Positions 62,475 to 64,000 of a DNA stretch of 64,000 nucleotides are shown here, piece by piece. Numbering within the stretch: the stretch's first letter is position 1; the number at the start of each line of letters is the position of its first letter. This stretch comes from Salinisphaera sp040361255 (GTDB taxonomy: Bacteria > Pseudomonadota > Gammaproteobacteria > Nevskiales > Salinisphaeraceae): positions 308,432-372,431 of the forward strand of contig NZ_APNG01000001.1 of NCBI RefSeq assembly GCF_040361255.1. The letters run 5' to 3'. The notes beneath the pieces are model-generated. The model made no database searches, was not told where the DNA came from, and saw nothing but the letters and a program-made list of their open reading frames with translations. The position numbers and the translations under genes are program-made.

Positions 62475-63713
62475 CTAGACCGGCAGCGCGTCATCCGTAA
62501 AGCGGGTATAGCCCACCTGGTTGCGGCCGTTGGCCTTGGCTTCGTACAGCATGCGATCGGCCTCGCGCAGCACGGCATCGGTCGGCGCTTCGGCGAATTC
62601 GGCATCGACATGACACAGGCCCACGCTGACCGTCACCCATTCTGCGGCGGGCGAATGGGCGTGTGGAATCTGCGCATGCTCGACGACTTCGCGCACCGAT
62701 TCGGCCAGGGTACGCGCCTGTTCACAGCCGCAGTCCATCCATAAAAGCAGAAATTCCTCGCCGCCGTAACGGCCACAAAAATCCAGCGGACGACGGGCAT
62801 GGTTGGCCAGGGCATCGGCCACCTGCTGGAGCGCCACATCTCCGTGCTGGTGACCGTAATAGTTGTTGTAGGCGCCAAAGGCATCGATATCGATCATCGC
62901 CACGGCATAGGATTTATGCTCGCGCCGCGCGTAGTCGTGGGCATGGCTGAGCGCGGTTTCCAGCGCATGGCGATTGAGCAGGCCGGTCAGCCGATCCAGG
63001 CGGGACGTATAGCGCAGCAAGCTGGCATTGAGCCAGGTCGCGCGGATCGTGTATTCCGAGGAATAACCCGCAATCACTGCCACGACCACCAGCAGGGCCG
63101 TCGTGTAAATATCGTAGGCGCCGTCGATGGGCACGAACCACGCCTCGACCATGAACACCTTGGTCATGACGAACGCCAGCAACGCCAGCTGCAACCAGAA
63201 GCGGATTCGCGACAGACACAGCATGGCCACCGCCGCGACGCCAATCAGCTCCAGCGGCAGCTCGAATCCGGCCCGGGCATAGACGACGCGCAAGCCCAGA
63301 AAACTCGCGGAAATCACCACGAATAGCAGGGCCATGCCCAGTTCCATTACCGTAGAGGTCGGCCGGCGCAGACACAGGTACAGACACACCAGCGTCATCG
63401 GAATCATGACGCTGAACTGGATGAACCGAGTCACGCCGACCAGCTCGTAGGGCAGACCAAGCCAGGGGACATCAATCAGCGCACAGCTAAATACGCCGAT
63501 CAGGGATAGAAAAATCAGACTGGCACGGCTCAGCCGGCTGGAATGCCGAAGGTAATCGTGAAAATCGTGTTCTAGCGGCCGCGCAAAGTACAGGCGTACG
63601 AAACCGCGGTCGATCTGGCGCTGAATCCGCCGCGTCGGGGCGCCGTCCGCGGTGTCCGATCCCTGACCGGCCCCGGCATTCGGACTATCCATATCCGTCG
63701 TCGACGATTTCAT
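62475..63713 (-). CDS. Membrane-bound GGDEF diguanylate cyclase
   Basis: A 412-residue protein: N-terminal tail, then about six hydrophobic helices (about 60-210) like a membrane sensor, and a C-terminal GGDEF domain with YGGEEF active site and RLTGLLNRHALE opening. The active site is intact, so c-di-GMP synthesis is expected. No clear inhibitory RxxD is identified. Start is ATG 63713 with GGAAAGG directly upstream. Confidence 0.92.
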   Translation of the reverse strand: MKSSTTDMDSPNAGAGQGSDTADGAPTRRIQRQIDRGFVRLYFARPLEHDFHDYLRHSSRLSRASLIFLSLIGVFSCALIDVPWLGLPYELVGVTRFIQFSVMIPMTLVCLYLCLRRPTSTVMELGMALLFVVISASFLGLRVVYARAGFELPLELIGVAAVAMLCLSRIRFWLQLALLAFVMTKVFMVEAWFVPIDGAYDIYTTALLVVVAVIAGYSSEYTIRATWLNASLLRYTSRLDRLTGLLNRHALETALSHAHDYARREHKSYAVAMIDIDAFGAYNNYYGHQHGDVALQQVADALANHARRPLDFCGRYGGEEFLLLWMDCGCEQARTLAESVREVVEHAQIPHAHSPAAEWVTVSVGLCHVDAEFAEAPTDAVLREADRMLYEAKANGRNQVGYTRFTDDALPV

Positions 63714-64000
63714 CCTTTCCCCGCGGCGCGCTTACACCGCCACGTTACCGAAGCCCGCTGTCACACCGTACACAGCCCGGCATTAATCCAAACCAAACGA
63801 ATGGGCCCATCCGCATAAATACGGACAACGAAACGCAAGCGCTGGACCGTCGCGTTCGGCGAAGAGCGCAACAAGCGCCGCACGCATCAACTGTTTCGAT
63901 GTCTGGGGCGTAAACCGCACTCTATACAGGTTAGCGGCCGATACAAAAGAAAACTTGATTAGCCCCGAAACTCAGCAGGGTCAGTATCTGACCCACCGGA
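63714..64000. other. Terminal intergenic region with small inverted repeat
   Basis: About 287 bases without a supported gene. It should hold the promoter of the diguanylate cyclase. A perfect GGGTCAG/CTGACCC inverted repeat with a three-base centre lies at 63978-63994. The window ends here, so a gene beyond cannot be judged. Confidence 0.45.

Noticed and set aside
1..64000. CRISPR arrays, rRNA or tRNA genes, insertion sequences and prophage
   Set aside because: No repeated spacer array, no tRNA-like fold, no transposase, integrase or phage structural genes were seen on reading both strands.

Overview
The window is high-GC DNA, densely packed on both strands, and reads as a chromosomal segment of a gammaproteobacterium. 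A YejM/PbgA-type DUF3413 sulfatase, a TonB-dependent siderophore receptor beside an AraC regulator, LutABC lactate oxidation, an entericidin-type lipoprotein and many Nramp/ClC/PiT/NCS2-class transporters fit a free-living, probably halophilic member such as a Salinisphaera-like lineage. The organism is an inference; no rRNA or tRNA lies in the window to confirm it.

Layout. 0-9.8 kb: LOG-family nucleotide hydrolase, an NCS2/SLC23-like permease, TerC, a lipoprotein hydrolase and glutamate dehydrogenase. Then a siderophore uptake pair (TonB receptor and a translationally coupled secreted esterase), divergent from an AraC regulator across a Fur-box-like palindrome. 11-17.6 kb: cytochrome b561-like protein, TSUP transporter, SDR, DUF4282 protein, DsbG-like protein and an M16 peptidase. 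17.8-21.4 kb: lutA-lutB-methyltransferase-lutC operon.

21.5-31.5 kb is the accessory, defence-like region: VapBC, a GIY-YIG/DUF4357 protein, a type I restriction-modification locus (hsdM, hsdS, DUF3800, hsdR) and a FitA-type antitoxin followed by a decayed FitB toxin. The second half of hsdS is visibly AT-richer than its surroundings. Two strong stem-loops sit between the DUF3800 gene and hsdR.

31.5-44.8 kb: MBL-fold hydrolase, YejM-like protein, DUF47-PiT phosphate pair, hydrolase/BrkB pair, DUF454, a secreted protein of unknown function, AhpD-like protein, YiiX-like cysteine hydrolase, ClC chloride transporter with CBS-like tail, and an AzgA-type purine permease. 44.8-48.9 kb: a Lrp regulator divergent from a 2-oxoacid dehydrogenase cluster (E1 alpha, E1 beta, a free-standing lipoyl domain, an alpha/beta hydrolase). 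No E2 catalytic core or E3 is present. 49-64 kb: a divergent Nramp homologue, FAD 2-hydroxyacid dehydrogenase, serine hydrolase/MerR pair, AI-2E permease, MocR regulator, two multihaem cytochromes c, a DUF1624 acyltransferase, leuA with a divergent Lrp regulator, entericidin, and a diguanylate cyclase.

The most interesting items are the split AcoC-like arrangement downstream of the E1 genes, the methyltransferase inserted in the lut operon, and the DUF3800 gene with flanking RNA hairpins inside a type I restriction locus.
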